Shown piece after piece: positions 46,505 through 57,430 of a DNA stretch of 64,000 nucleotides. This stretch comes from Eupeodes corollae (lineage: Eukaryota; Arthropoda; Insecta; Diptera; Syrphidae). Position numbers and translations under genes: made by a program. The notes beneath the pieces were generated by a model. The model was not told where the DNA came from and made no database searches. It worked only from the letters and a program-made list of their open reading frames with translations. The stretch's first letter is position 1, and each line of letters opens with the position of its first letter. The stretch lies in contig NC_079147.1 of NCBI RefSeq assembly GCF_945859685.1, positions 55,396,946-55,460,945 of the forward strand, in the 5' to 3' direction.

Positions 46505-47560
46505 AGATCCCGTCTGTCGATTTGTCTTGCTTAAAAGTTTGTCTATATGTATGTACTGGTATCAATTTTTACCAACTTTGCGTACTATTTTTTGTAGATT
46601 TTATTTTTTATGATTTTTATATAAAAATTACTTAATATCGTAAACAATATTTTCTGTGAAATAAAATAAGTTTGAAGCCAATATTTTTAATTTTTGAAAA
46701 GCTATTTGAGTCGAAAATAAATTTTTAACAAGTTTTAGTATTGTTTTTTTTAGAGTTTTATTTTTTGTACAAAAACTGTCAACTCGATTTTTTTAAAAAT
46801 TTTATCGAATGTTGAAAATAATATTTCTTGAAATATAAAATTATTTTGAAGCCAATATTTCAAATTTTTGAAAAGATATTTAAGTCGAAAATCATTTTTT
46901 ACCAACTTTTGTAATTTTTTTTTAGGTTTTTAATTTTTTGTACAAAAACTGTCATTTCGATTTTTTTCAAAATTTTACTGAATGTTGACAACAATATTTT
47001 TTGAAAGATTAAAGTAAATTTAAGCCAATGCCTCAAAGTTTTGAAAATATATTAGAGTCGAAAATCAATTTTTACCAACTTTTATACATTTTTTTAGGTT
47101 TTTAGTTTTTGTAAAAAAACTGTCAATTCGATTTTTCTAAAAAATTTTCAGACTGTTGAAAACAATATTTCTTATAAGATAAAATAAGTTTAAAGTCTAA
47201 ATTTTAAGTTTTTGGAAAGATATTTGAATCAAAATTTAATTTTTGCCACCTTTGAGTATTTTTTTTTTAGATTTTTATTTTTTATAAAAAAAACAGTCAA
47301 TTCGATTTTTCTCAAAATTGTATCAGATGTCAAAAACAATATTCTTCGTTGCACAAAATTGTTTTGGAGATGAAATCATATTATAGTCGTAAAATTTTCG
47401 AGGTGACAAATTTTTTTAAATTTTTTTTTTGATTTATAAAAAAAACCGTTCAATGGATTGTTTTTTTAAAAATATACTTCTTTGACATCACGTTACAATA
47501 TATTATATTAAATTTTATTCAAGTCTCTAGCGTTTTTGGTTCATAAAATATTTTGGGTTA
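46505..47560 (+). repeat. R172 family with about five tandem internal units
   Basis: After the head (GATCCCGTCTGTCGATTTG, TTGCTTAAAAGTTTGT) the TTTTTACCAAC mark recurs at about 46571, 46727, 46901, 47074 and 47245. These spacings of 156, 174, 173 and 171 indicate a period near 172 bp. Each unit contains TTTTAGGTTTTTA, TGTCAATTCGATTTTT, AATGTTGAAAACAATATTT, AAATAAGTTT and GATATTTGAGTCGAAAAT. The end differs from the copy at 33865 (GTCTCTAGCG, GGGTTAACCAAC), resembling 57560-57610 read backwards. No protein is encoded. Confidence 0.9.
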
Positions 47561-47585
47561 ACCAACATTTTTGAGTGCGTGAAGT

Positions 47586-48330
47586 TAGCCCCCCTTTTTT
47601 GATTTTCCAATTTTGGAAAATTTTTCCAGGTTGTTCGCGGTTCGTTCCGCATTGCTCCAATGTTTTTTTGAAAATACCCAAAAATGGGGGTTTAAGAAAC
47701 CAAAAACTGTTTTTGACCTAGCCCCCTCTTTTTCGAAAATCGTTTTTTTTAAATTGTTCCAAGTTGTTCTAGTTGTTCTGAACATTGTTCCAAATTTTTA
47801 GACCTCTATGATCAAAATTATAAAAGTTATGGGCAAAATTTGAAAAAATTCTAGCCCCCCTTTTTCGAAATTCTAACTTTTTTTTATTTTTTTTAGATTC
47901 TAAAAAGTGTTCTAACCATTGTTCCAAAAAATGAGAGTCGTTAAATGTATATTTTAAAAGATATTGCCTCCAATTTTTTTTTTTTTCAAAAATGCAATAT
48001 ACATCTCCCAATTTTTTTGTTTTTTTTAAGCCTACATTTTAATAAAACGTGATTAAGCACATGCACAGAAACCAAAACTTGGCTTATAACCTATTATTTA
48101 CGCTGATGATTGATCTTTCAAAAAAATCTCTATTTTGTAAAAAATATTTTAGCCTCCCCTTTTCAAAAATCAAAAATTAAAAAAGTGTTCCAAGTCAAAC
48201 CATACTTCTCCCAGCTCGTATCCAAATTTCGTCCAAAACCATAAGCAAATAAAGCTGAAGGCGCACAAAAAAGAAACAAATAATATTTACCCTCCCGAGT
48301 GCCCCCCTTCGAAAAATTTTAAAATTTTAA
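47586..48330. repeat. Diverged 133-bp tandem repeat
   Basis: TAGCCCCCCTTTTTYGAAA-like blocks followed by TTGTTCC occur at 47586, 47719 and 47852, exactly 133 bases apart. More diverged blocks lie near 47966, 48150 and 48290. The unit is unlike R172, although the two arrays adjoin. Confidence 0.75.
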
Positions 48331-48569
48331 GCCAAAGCTGTATTCTTTCAGCAAAGAACAAAATGTCTTTAAGATTCCGACTCTATGAAATTAAAAATGA
48401 TTATGCCTACATTCAAACATTCAGACAGTGAAGATTTTGAGGAAGCTTTAGATAACCAAGATGTTAACTGCATCGATGTTGAAGCAAATTATTTGTGCAA
48501 AAGTACACCGAAGAAAGGAGTTACAATGGACGGGGAACTGTTTAAATGCGTTTCCCCGAAAAGGTAATA

Positions 48570-49050
48570 GTCCGGAATATGCTAATATTGAGCTCTTAGT
48601 AATTTTTGGTACACCAGGTTGAGAAATTGAGCTAAGTCTTGATGAGTTACAATGATTTTGAAAAATTTCGTATCATGCATCGGCAGCGTAATCCGGCAAT
48701 ATTTGATGACCAGAACATGTCATTCATTGTAACGATAAAGAGAGAGTTGTGGTGGTAGATCTATTTTTTTAAAAGCCGTTCTGTGGTAGAGTGGGCTTTC
48801 AAAACTGTTTATGATATAAGAAAGTTTAGCAATTTTTCAATAGTTTATCACCTCCTCTTTCGATTCAATTCTTGTGAATTGGAGTTTTAAGAGATGTTTT
48901 CCAAATTTTTCAAAATGAACCTTAAGATAGAATAAATGAAAAATATTGTATAGAGTTGTTCAAAGAAAAATGGCAGGAAGACCATCAGGGTCCGGAATAA
49001 ACTCAGCCTTTAGTTCAAAAAATTTGTTTCCAATGGCTGATGGAGAAATG
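48570..49050 (-). pseudogene. Family B LINE RT, copy 2
   Basis: Bases 48575-48790 match 46115-46500 (TTGAGCTC..AATTTTT, ACACCAGGTTGAGAAATTG, GATTTTGAAAAATTT, GGTGGTAGA), so it is the same LINE. Upstream in the element, at about 48970-49045, the minus strand reads SAIGNKFFELKAEFIPDPDG, an RT finger segment. It is joined at about 49050 to a family A LINE. Decayed. Confidence 0.65.
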
Positions 49051-50100
49051 TAATCGGGTAAGAGAGAGGTTGAAAGGAGTTGTCGGTGAACATTCATTTT
49101 GAGTTCCTGAATGTTGCAATGGCTGATAAGGCATTCTACATTCGCTTAGTACGGCTAAAGAACGAATCTCTGGACTTGAAGTACCACCGAAGTTGGGCTC
49201 GATGAGCATTCCTAAAAGCGCTAGTATTACGGTTGAACTGTTCAAGGGGAGTAATGAAGAATAACTAAATTATGGAATAACGGTAAAAAAGCGTGAGACG
49301 AAACATTATGATGATGTTCAAGTGACGTAAATGATCCTATGATGGTATTATTATCAATTATTTTAATTCTGTTAAGGTCGGAATTTAATGGGCGTCTCAT
49401 ATTTTGTCGTTGCAGTTCCACATCCGATGAACGGAGCCCTGGGGCACACCATCTTTTATTTCGTGGTTTTCAGACTTGAACCCATCCAATACTACTTGTT
49501 TTGAACGACCCAAAATGTATTTAATTACTAATTCTATAAGGCAGGGATTCATGAAAACCGAAAGCACGCATTTTCAATGAGAGGGCATGATACCAAAATA
49601 AAATAAAATGCTTTTGAAATATCAAGACGAATAAATCTTACTTTCTCCAAAACGATGTTTGTTTCTCCACTGTTCGGTGAGATGAACGACGAGATCACCA
49701 GTGGATCTATTGCTGCGAAAGCCGTACTATCGGTTATTAAAGAGTTTTCGATCTTCGATATAATTTTTTGCTGATAATTAATCAGCGCTTAAATGACCTT
49801 GCAAAGAAAGCACGAAAGTGAAATCATTCGGTAATTAAAGGATGAGGGAGATTCGCCTCTTTTGTTGATGGGCTGAACAATTTTTGTTTTCCATCCGTTT
49901 TTAAAGCTTAGGGTTTTACTAGCGTAGAAGAACACCTCTTCAGAACAATAACGGTTATACCATCCGGACAAGTGGATTTATGTATGTTGAAATCTTTTAG
50001 GACTCTCGCCGCAGTACGAGTGCGAAAAAGATTGGCCTCATAGAATCATTAACGCGATTCATAAAACTCACTGGCAGCGTTGAATTGGGGGCGAAGTGAC
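49050..50100 (-). pseudogene. Family A LINE RT, internally deleted
   Basis: On the minus strand a C-terminal tail (RNTSAFRNAHRAQLRW, KSRDSFFSRTKRM) lies at 49060-49260. RT sequence then continues to 49440, where GAGCCCTGGGGCACACC (the PQGSVLSP block) directly follows CCACATCCGATGAACG. Compared with the copy at 63048, about 130 bases holding the catalytic FADD region are missing. Fingers sequence continues to 50100 (LSGWYNRYCSEEVFFYASKT, KTKIVQPINKRGESPSSFNY, RMISLSCFLCKVI). Dead copy. Confidence 0.82.
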
Positions 50101-50690
50101 TAGCAAAAAATTATCTTTCTCAAGAGAGCTAACATATGGTCTTTTGAGTCTGAGGAAGAACCCAAAACTTTGTCCTCACACAGAAGAACCATATTGACCA
50201 AGGTAGTTCTCAGAGGTCTAACTGTTGTCGACATTAGTAGAAGGTCGACACTATCTGTGGCAGACTCATCTTTTTTGTAAATATGAATAGTAATCGTTTC
50301 ATAACCATAATTGGTCGAGCCATTGGTGAGCGCTAGATAAGCAACGTATTCTTTATTGAGTACCAAAATGGCACGTCTATAAAGACCTTTCGATTCCTTC
50401 CAGAGGTCTTTATGATTTTTGCAGTTTACCACCTTTGCTTATAAAGGTTATTGGAGGGTCTCCCCTTCACATTTATGGACTTTTGTAAGAGAGGTGTACT
50501 TTTAGAAGTTGTGCCACTACTGGTATTAGGTATTCCTTTCTACTCTCGTTACTTCCATCAACAAAAGAACAGGGTACATGGATAACCACGGCTCCTTTCG
50601 CTGTGCTGGCCGCAGGAAAAACGGTAACTGTCTCCAGCGCAAGACTACCACCAACTCCAACTCCAAACTGTTCAATCATTAAAACTTGTA
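50100..50690 (-). pseudogene. LINE endonuclease fragment (LOA/I-like)
   Basis: An open segment of 110 residues reads SKGLYRRAILVLNKEYVAYL, ALTNGSTNYGYETITIHIYK, then SVDLLLMSTTVRP, LVNMVLLCEDKVL and GSSSDSKDHM. It resembles the middle of the APE endonuclease of LOA/I-type LINEs (RACILV..., SAYFPYD, L...CE, WGSSD...RG). The ORF at 50473-50679 (EQFGVGVGGSLALETVTVFP) may be the region just before it but is not recognisable. The assignment is from motif memory only. It abuts a family A fragment at 50100. Confidence 0.5.
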
Positions 50691-52319
50691 TTGATATAAG
50701 TTAAATCTTATAATAATATCAAATATCGAATAGGCCGAATTGTTCATTCTTTGGTATAGTTAAAACACGAGTTTGTGGCAATACTTCCTTCTATAACAAC
50801 TAATCTAACCTTATACCTGTTAACTATAAAATGTATCAACCATTGAAAGAAAATAACAAGATGGAATGAAAACCTAATCTTTCTTAACTTAACAGCAATT
50901 TATCTTAATGTACTGCATAAACAACTAAATCTCTGCAAAAAAACGCTTAACTTGGTCTATTAACAAAAATCTCTGCTGTAGGTAAACCTGAGTGCAAATA
51001 AGCACTCAAGTACTGTATACAATGAAATCCCTGAAAAGCACCACCATCATCATCATCATCACAGACCGGTAAGACCTCATTATAATATACTCTTTTAAGA
51101 TTGCTTCTAATTAACAATAATCTCAAAACGTTAAAAGGTACCTACCTACTCCTGCGACTTACTACTACGAGTATATAAATTAAGTCTGAAATTATTTACG
51201 AAAAGTTTCTGTAGAAGAAAGCTTTATCCTTGGTTCGTATGGCAAATATGGTATGTACGAGTATCTCAAAAAACAACAACCCTTGTCCTTTACTTTTCTT
51301 ATTCAACATTCAATTCCAAAAACACGAATTGTTTGCAGTTTTGATTGCTTAGATTGCTACGGGTGCATTTCAAGACCTATATACGTGCGCCTGTAAAGTT
51401 TCGGATGTAGAATCTTTTGTACTCGCATGGTTGGTGAATACTCGTACCTACTGAATGTCATGGGAGCGTTGAATTTTCGCTTGTTATTATGTTCTGCCTG
51501 CATTGAAATAATCTATAGAAATAAAGGTGGATATGGTGGCGGTGGGTGGCGTTTTTCGTTGAAGTTGGACCCGGCCGGAAACACAGCACAAAAGTATGAT
51601 TATCCTTGCATGCCAATTCACCACCGCCGCTGCTACTGTTGTCATGCTAAAGCTCATTATAAACGTTATGATATGACATTTCCCGATGTTATCCTAGATT
51701 GTACGCAGACAAAAGAAAGACACGGCTTTAATCTTATTCACATAACACACCTCTGTCTTGACAATTTCATTGCAGTATTCAGCCTTGCAGCACATCCACA
51801 TCCGCATTCTATAGAAACTGCATTATTGTTTTTGATGGCAATCCTTTTGAATTTTCTATATTCATCCTCGTAGATAGGTTTATTTGTTGGTATAATTTTA
51901 AATCAACACAGATTAGATATGCATTTGAATATTGGATGATTTGAACAGACAGGCTTTTTGTATGGAAGGTATTGAATAGATAGTGGAGCAATTATGCATT
52001 AGAAATTTAATGATGCCACAAATAACGAGATATGTGAGCAATTTTCTGCTTGAGAATTTGATTTGTTTAAAATCCCAGATCTATGAAATAAACTACTTTT
52101 TATGTGCTGGAAAAAATAGTTAGTAAAGACAACTACAACATTGTTTATTGAAAATATCCTAACGTAATTACAATAAAGTGAGCAAATTAGAAGCAATTTC
52201 TGTCAATTTAAAAAAAAATAAATAAATATACAAGAGACATGCAAATTATTTCTCATATACCATAGACTATTAGAAGAAAACTCATGGTTTGAGCTGTTAA
52301 GAGGTTATTAAGATCAAAG
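50691..52319. other. No confident gene; one unexplained 148-residue ORF
   Basis: The plus-strand ORF 51427-51873 is the longest here, with a Gly-rich patch (GGYGGGGW), scattered Cys/His and no domain I know. Base composition is slightly GC-richer over 51520-51690 than around it. There is no splice or repeat evidence, so I leave it uncalled. A short (CAT)n run lies at 51040-51061. Confidence 0.4.
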
Positions 52320-53400
52320 ACGTTAGTTTCCCGATTCATAAAGCCAAGCCCACTGAGGAAAACCGGGATAAGTTCAAACAAGCTAGAAAGACCTGTAACG
52401 AGCAACTCTACGTTATCGTCGGTTCCTACGATTGCCTCAAATGTACACTCCTTTTGTAAGATCGATTGATAAAGCCAATTATCATTAAAGAAAATAAGAT
52501 TATTTCACTTAATATTTCAAAGGCATTTGATAGAATTTGGTATCAAGCTCTCTTATCGAAAATACGTGCTTTTGGTATTGATGAATCCCTTCTTCGTTGG
52601 ATTAGAAATTACCTTTCAGACCGTTCAATTCAAGACGGGTTCAAATCTGATACACACAAAATAAACGCTGGTGTGCCCCAAGGGTCAGTTTTGTCTCCGA
52701 TGCTCTTTCTTTTTTTTATAAATGATCTCTTGTCTGATACTTCTTAAACACTTAATTGTTTCACTGATGACAGAAGCCTATGATTTTCAAATTCGTTTTT
52801 AGATTCTAATCCTTGTTCTTCGGATGTGGATTACCAAACAGTATTATCCAACGGGAAATCAATAACCGTGTAGAATTTAATGCTTCGGAAAGGCAATGCT
52901 GTCTTATGGGACAAAAGCGTAACCCTCGTTCAATGCCACTATCCATGGGTGGTACTTGCGTTGAGGAGACTGAGCAGCTTCCAGTTCTATGTGCATCAAA
53001 CAACCTTTTATGGAGTTATTTCATATTGGACATAGTTAAAAATGGTACCAAGCGACGATGCAAGAAGTTGTTAACACCTTCTGATATGGACGTAATTTAC
53101 GAGGCTTTTATATGTCTGAAACTCGAATATAATTCTCTATTTGGACTGGTGCCCTTATTATAAAAAAAAAACTGCTCTAAAAATGATGGGCAGTCCTTCT
53201 ATTACTGAGACATTTGCTACTCTTGAATTGGATATTTACACAAACAATGCTCTATCAACATTGCATCCACTCAAATAATTCAATCGCAATACTTCTAAAA
53301 ATCCTCATCAGTTTATCTTTGCACACAATTTTGACGTATTTTTAAATACAGGATTCTTTCTTTAACCGCACTACACGAATGCGTAATGGTTTTAAATTAT
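52320..53400 (+). pseudogene. Family A LINE RT, decayed plus-strand copy
   Basis: The linker starts at 52325 (KPTEENRDKFKQARKTCNEQ). The RT palm in the open segment 52466-52747 reads SLNISKAFDRIWYQALLSKI, DESLLRWIRNYLSDRSIQ, NAGVPQGSVLSPMLFLFFIN and DLLSDTS. The FADD region is damaged near 52760. Next come INNRVEFNASERQCC, NNLLWSYFILDIVKN and CKKLLTPSDMDVIYEAFICL at 52840-53160, then a broken C-terminus (KMMGSPSITETFATLEL) to about 53400. The family matches 63048-64000 in order. Confidence 0.85.
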
Positions 53401-53839
53401 TTTTTTTTAAAGCGATGTACAGTTGTGTTCATGAAAATAGCAGTGCTCTCCCAATAAAACAAAATGGCCTTCAATGTCAACGTTATAATATATTTCATTA
53501 AACTTCTAATAACAAACTAAAATATTTTATTCATAACTAGCGGACCCGGCAGACGTTGTCCTGTCTACACGTCTTTAATTTGAAAATTTCAAACTTTTTT
53601 AATAAGCTAAAACATTCTGGACCATTTTGATGAAAATTATTATTCAAATGTTATGACAATATCTAACGTCATTGCATGTAAATTTATTACAATTAGACTA
53701 ATCGATAGCGTGTGAGTATGTGTAATGAAATCTTCAACTTGTTAAATTAAAGGTAAAAAAGCTTACACTCAAACTATTTTATTTAAAAAATATATTTTTT
53801 TATTTACAAAAACTTAATTTATCGTAATGTCATTGGATG

Positions 53840-54950
53840 TACAATATTTTTGGTTAAACCCTGAGGTGTATAAATAAATAAATTCGATGGTTTTCCAACT
53901 CTGGAACACGCAACATATAATTGGCCGTGAGAAAAACATGGGTTTTCTAAATCTAAGCCACAAATTGTCATTGTTTTGCCAAGCGGATTGGAAATTGTAA
54001 ACGTTTGAATGGTATAGGCGAATCTGAAGGAATCATTGGGATCCGTGGTAAAAGTACAACTTCACCTTGAAATTTTCCACTCAAAATAGTGGCTTCAAGA
54101 ATGTTGCCCATGATTTTTTTTACAACTAATCGCATGCCATTACACAATTTTGGGGCATTTAAATTTCGAAGCAAAATTATAGGTGAGCCAATTTTCAGTC
54201 CCAAATTATGTGGTGGCATTCCAGGTAAATCTAGTGAATTTAGAAACTCTACAGGATAGTTGACAACTTCGTCAGGATCAACAACAGTGTCAATCGATTT
54301 AAATGTAATTTCATCACCAGGCAATCACTGTTGTATTTTAAAATTGATGGCGTCAACATCTAAATTTTTTGCGGCTAAAAAAGCTCGCTCTCGCAGCCAT
54401 TCATGATTAGTATAATTATGTCTTAAATCTGGAAAGATACTTGTTATTAACTCATCTTTGGTAGCCACCATGTTGCAAAAATTCTCTGGAAGTCGAATAT
54501 ATTGTGTACCTTCATACAATTGAATTTTACCGTTGCCAATGTCTAACAATTGTTCAGAGAATCATGACGCTAATGGATCATTTTGAAGTCGAACGCGCAT
54601 ATTAATAGTAAGGCATAATTTGTGACACCTGGTCATAGATAAGATCCTTTAAAACATGCGTTTATTGCGTCTGCATATGTCGAGCGTGGAATGACTGGTA
54701 ATGTTTGTCTGAAATCACCAGACAGCAGCAGTAGAGCACCACCGAAAAGCCGAGCATTATTTTTAATATCTTTTAGGGACCTGTCGAGAGCTTCAAGCGA
54801 ATGCTTGTGGGCCATTGTACATTCATCCCAGATAATAATTTTACATTTTCTCAAAACTTCAGCCATGCCTGAATGCTTCTTTATGTCACTCATTGAGTCT
54901 TTATATTTGTTCCACAGAGCAGATGCATGAGACGGAAAACACGTTGTCAA
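53840..54950 (-). pseudogene. Helitron Pif1-like helicase, Walker A deleted
   Basis: On the minus strand from 54950 this reads TTCFPSHASALWNKYKDSMS, then directly DIKKHSGMAEVLRKCK at about 54890. Relatives have some 150-170 residues between these, including the Walker A PGGTGKT. Walker B (IIIWDECTMAHK) and the motif GDFRQTLPVIPR follow. After a frame change come QYIRLPENFCNMV, IFPDLRHNYTNHEWL and, after a stop, GDEITFKSIDTV, YPVEFLNSLDLPGMPPHNLG and SPIILLRNLNAPKLCNGMRL. Without ATP binding it could not work. Confidence 0.9.
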
Positions 54951-56440
54951 TATTATTGAAAATAATTGACGAATTTGTTATGGAGATGAGCTCAGTGCTG
55001 CATCTGCAAATGTGAGATCCCAATATTTATCGTCCTCCAATAAATGTAACTCACAACACGCATCGAAGAAAGAGTCGTATGAAGTACCATTGACTTTTCG
55101 CAAATATTGGAAGTACGTCGTCGGTTCAGGCCCAGGGACGTTAACCAGTAATAAACGCAAAAAGAAACATTCGCGTTGCTTAGGATGAACTGTATATAAT
55201 CGACCTAAAGTTTTTGTCATATATATATCAGCGAATCCTGGTACTTGAATGCCTCGTTTCCGCGGTTCCCAATTCTTTGATTGTTTATTCCATGCAAAAA
55301 ATTTAGAAACATCAGTGTTCATCAACGTCCTAGTTGGCCAACAGCATCTTGTCGACTACAAAGGTTAAAAAATTGAGTAAGAGTTGTTTTTGGAGCCGTC
55401 AAAGCCTGTTGTAGTGCAGTTTCCTCTGTAAAGTAAACACGCTGTCCGTTTTCAAGATGCACAGCCAAATGTATAACAGCAGGATCCCTTCCATGTATAG
55501 GGAACGTAAAAATGCGCCAAATAGCTTCGTTGCTACTTATGTATCGACCCATTTGATAACGTGTTATTTCGTCATTGTCGTTAACATTTTGAACAGCAAA
55601 TATAGCTTTATCACTACCCTTGTGAAGATACTTACAAATGTATTTGATAGACTTCACCGTACTGCATAGTGCAACGTTTATGTGCGCTTTGTAGGTTTTG
55701 CACAGCAATGGCGAATATGGAACTACCCAGCGATTATCAATATCTACTCTCACACCATTTGACAGACGCAATCCATATGATTGACCACCATCTCTCCGTC
55801 GATAAGATGGATAACCGTCCATATTGGTGATAGTATCAGTTTAACATGGTTTTGGAAAATGTTTTGTACATTTTCCATTATCCATACATGGCGACATCAT
55901 GTTTAGAGTGCCACATGGACCATGGATCATATTTGTAGTAACAATGTTAAACAATTCTGGATCAACATTCGGATCTGGAATTTCGGCTGAAATAATTTTG
56001 TCAATTTCTTCTGCGCGTATTTTCCACCAACCAAATTAAAATATGCGCATGAGGTAAAACTCGTTTTTGCCATTCAACAGCCACCAACGCGTTTCACCAA
56101 ATACCGAGTAATGTGTAATCAAATTCATCAAAGATTTAAATTTTTGTTTAAAGACACGTGCAGTGACATCATGACGGTGCATCGATGTTTGACCTGGCAA
56201 CAGTAAACTTTCATCCCAGTTTGGATTACACGTAAATGTGATGAAAAGATCAGGTCGGCCGTATGCACGTACTTAAGTCATGGCATCTTGAATATATTCC
56301 TGCATATGACTCGGGCTACCAGTGTATGATGATGGGAGAATATATGCGGTGCCAATATTTTTTATGTCATTCGTTGCATCTACGTTGCCGATTACGGCGT
56401 CACGTAAATGAATGCACTCCTCAGCACGAAGATTTACTTG
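54951..56440 (-). pseudogene. Helitron Rep (HUH nuclease) domain, broken
   Basis: This is the rolling-circle replication initiator that nicks DNA. On the minus strand it reads LRDAVIGNVDATNDI at about 56410, YGRPDLFITFTCNPNWDESL at 56250 preceded by an in-frame stop, then the HUH box EWQKRVLPHAHILIWLVE near 56060. IHGPCGTLNMMSPCMDNGKC and GYPSYRRRDGGQSYGLR follow. The tyrosine motif YICKYLHKG at about 55650 keeps both Tyr residues. The Rep-helicase spacer with LYTVHPKQRECFFLRLLLVN and ALSSSP comes next, and then a TAA in place of a Gln codon. One frameshift lies near 55323. The usual N-terminal third is absent. Confidence 0.9.
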
Positions 56441-56769
56441 ATTAAATTTTATGTATCGTAATCTCTCAATTTCGATAAAATCAACAACTACTAATAAATT
56501 AAAAATTAATTAAAAAAACATTGTCCAGCGAACAAAACTTTGAATCTAAACCATTCTCAGATCCCCTTGAACACACACAAAAAATTTCATCAAAATCGGT
56601 CCAGTCCTTTAAGAGAAGTTCAGTGACATACACACTCACAGAAGAATTATATATATTAAGATAACAGAAAATAAGAATTATCGATTTTTTATCGTTAGCT
56701 TTATCACAGTAAAAACCATTTTTTAAATATATAGCTGTCTATAAAAATAGCAGTGCATGACAAAGTACT

Positions 56770-57430
56770 AGATCTATTTTGAAGAAGTAAGAAAAATTGT
56801 ACTTGTGTTGGGGGAATTGAGCGGGCCACTCCATAACGGATAACTTCTTCTTGTTGGTATACCCAAACTAACGGCTATTCCTCTTCAGATTTGAGTAACA
56901 TAACCTCCTCGAGAATTTTCACACACTCGGTTGCATCCCTTATACCCCCCATGGGATAAATAGGCCTGACCCCGTAATATGAAAAGCAAGCTCATATCAT
57001 AATTTTTCCTCCACCATACTTTACTGTTTTTATAGTGTACCGTGGATCTTACGACCCTTGGAACCAAAAAGGACGACGTTGCTTTTATTACTCCACAGAA
57101 TATTCCTCCATTTCTCTTTTGCCCAATCTTTATGTGCTTTAACAAACTCCATTCTCTTTGCCACATGCCTATTCGTCAAGAATGGTACCTTGCGTGGACT
57201 TCGGGCTGGTAACTTCGTATTATGACAGCGCCTATGGAAAGGTTCTGTTTTGCTAACTGAATAATTTTTCTGTCAGTTTTTTCAGTAGTCATTGGGCCTC
57301 GCGTTTTCGGTTTATTTTGCCATTTTAAGGCGTTACTGACCATTTTTGCTGAGGAGCACAGGATGTCTTGAATATTTTGGTAGGTTTTTCCCTCCAAACG
57401 ACGACTTTTTTTTCGTCGTCCATAGCTCAA
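56770..57430 (-). pseudogene. Tc1-like transposase relic
   Basis: On the minus strand the DNA-binding part reads SYGRRKKSRRLEGKTYQNIQ, DILCSSAKMVSNALKWQNKP and TTEKTDRKIIQLAKQNLS (57176-57430). After a frame change comes RMEFVKAHKDWAKEKWRNIL, WSNKSNVVLFGSKG (the WSDES block with Asp changed to Asn) and near the end VMEWPAQFPQHK, matching the VMEWPAQSPDLNP block with its catalytic-region Asp altered. It is inactive by frame, stops and catalytic losses. Confidence 0.82.

Larger units (their letters stand above)
53537..56661 (-). mobile_element. Helitron with both termini, internally deleted
   Basis: On the minus strand the element starts TCTTAATATATATAATTCTT directly after an A, and ends GCCGGGTCCGCTAG directly before a T. 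This is the Helitron rule of 5' TC, 3' CTRR and insertion between A and T. The 3' end carries a short GGAC/GTCC hairpin just inside the CTAG. The 5' subterminal region (TTCTGTGAGTGTGTATGTCA) is non-coding to about 56500. The total of 3,125 bp is short for an autonomous element. Coding remnants of Rep and helicase lie inside, with deletions in the Rep N-terminus and in the Walker A part of the helicase. Confidence 0.88.
53420..57421 (-). mobile_element. IR/DR Tc1-like element split by a Helitron and truncated by R172
   Basis: The left end is TA followed by CAGTTGTGTTCATGAAAATA and GCAGTGC at 53420-53446. A second, related direct repeat (AGCTGTCTATAAAAATAGCA) lies at 56733. When the 3,125-bp Helitron is removed, the two repeats are about 190 bases apart, as expected for the inner and outer direct repeats of an IR/DR Tc1 inverted repeat. 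The transposase relic (56770-57430) follows on the minus strand. The right end is lost where R172 begins at 57421. Confidence 0.72.

Noticed and set aside
48385..48567. 60-residue acidic ORF after the 133-bp array
   Set aside because: Too short and without a match; it is flanked by LINE sequence.
51040..51061. (CAT)n microsatellite as a notable repeat
   Set aside because: Short simple repeat of no special interest.
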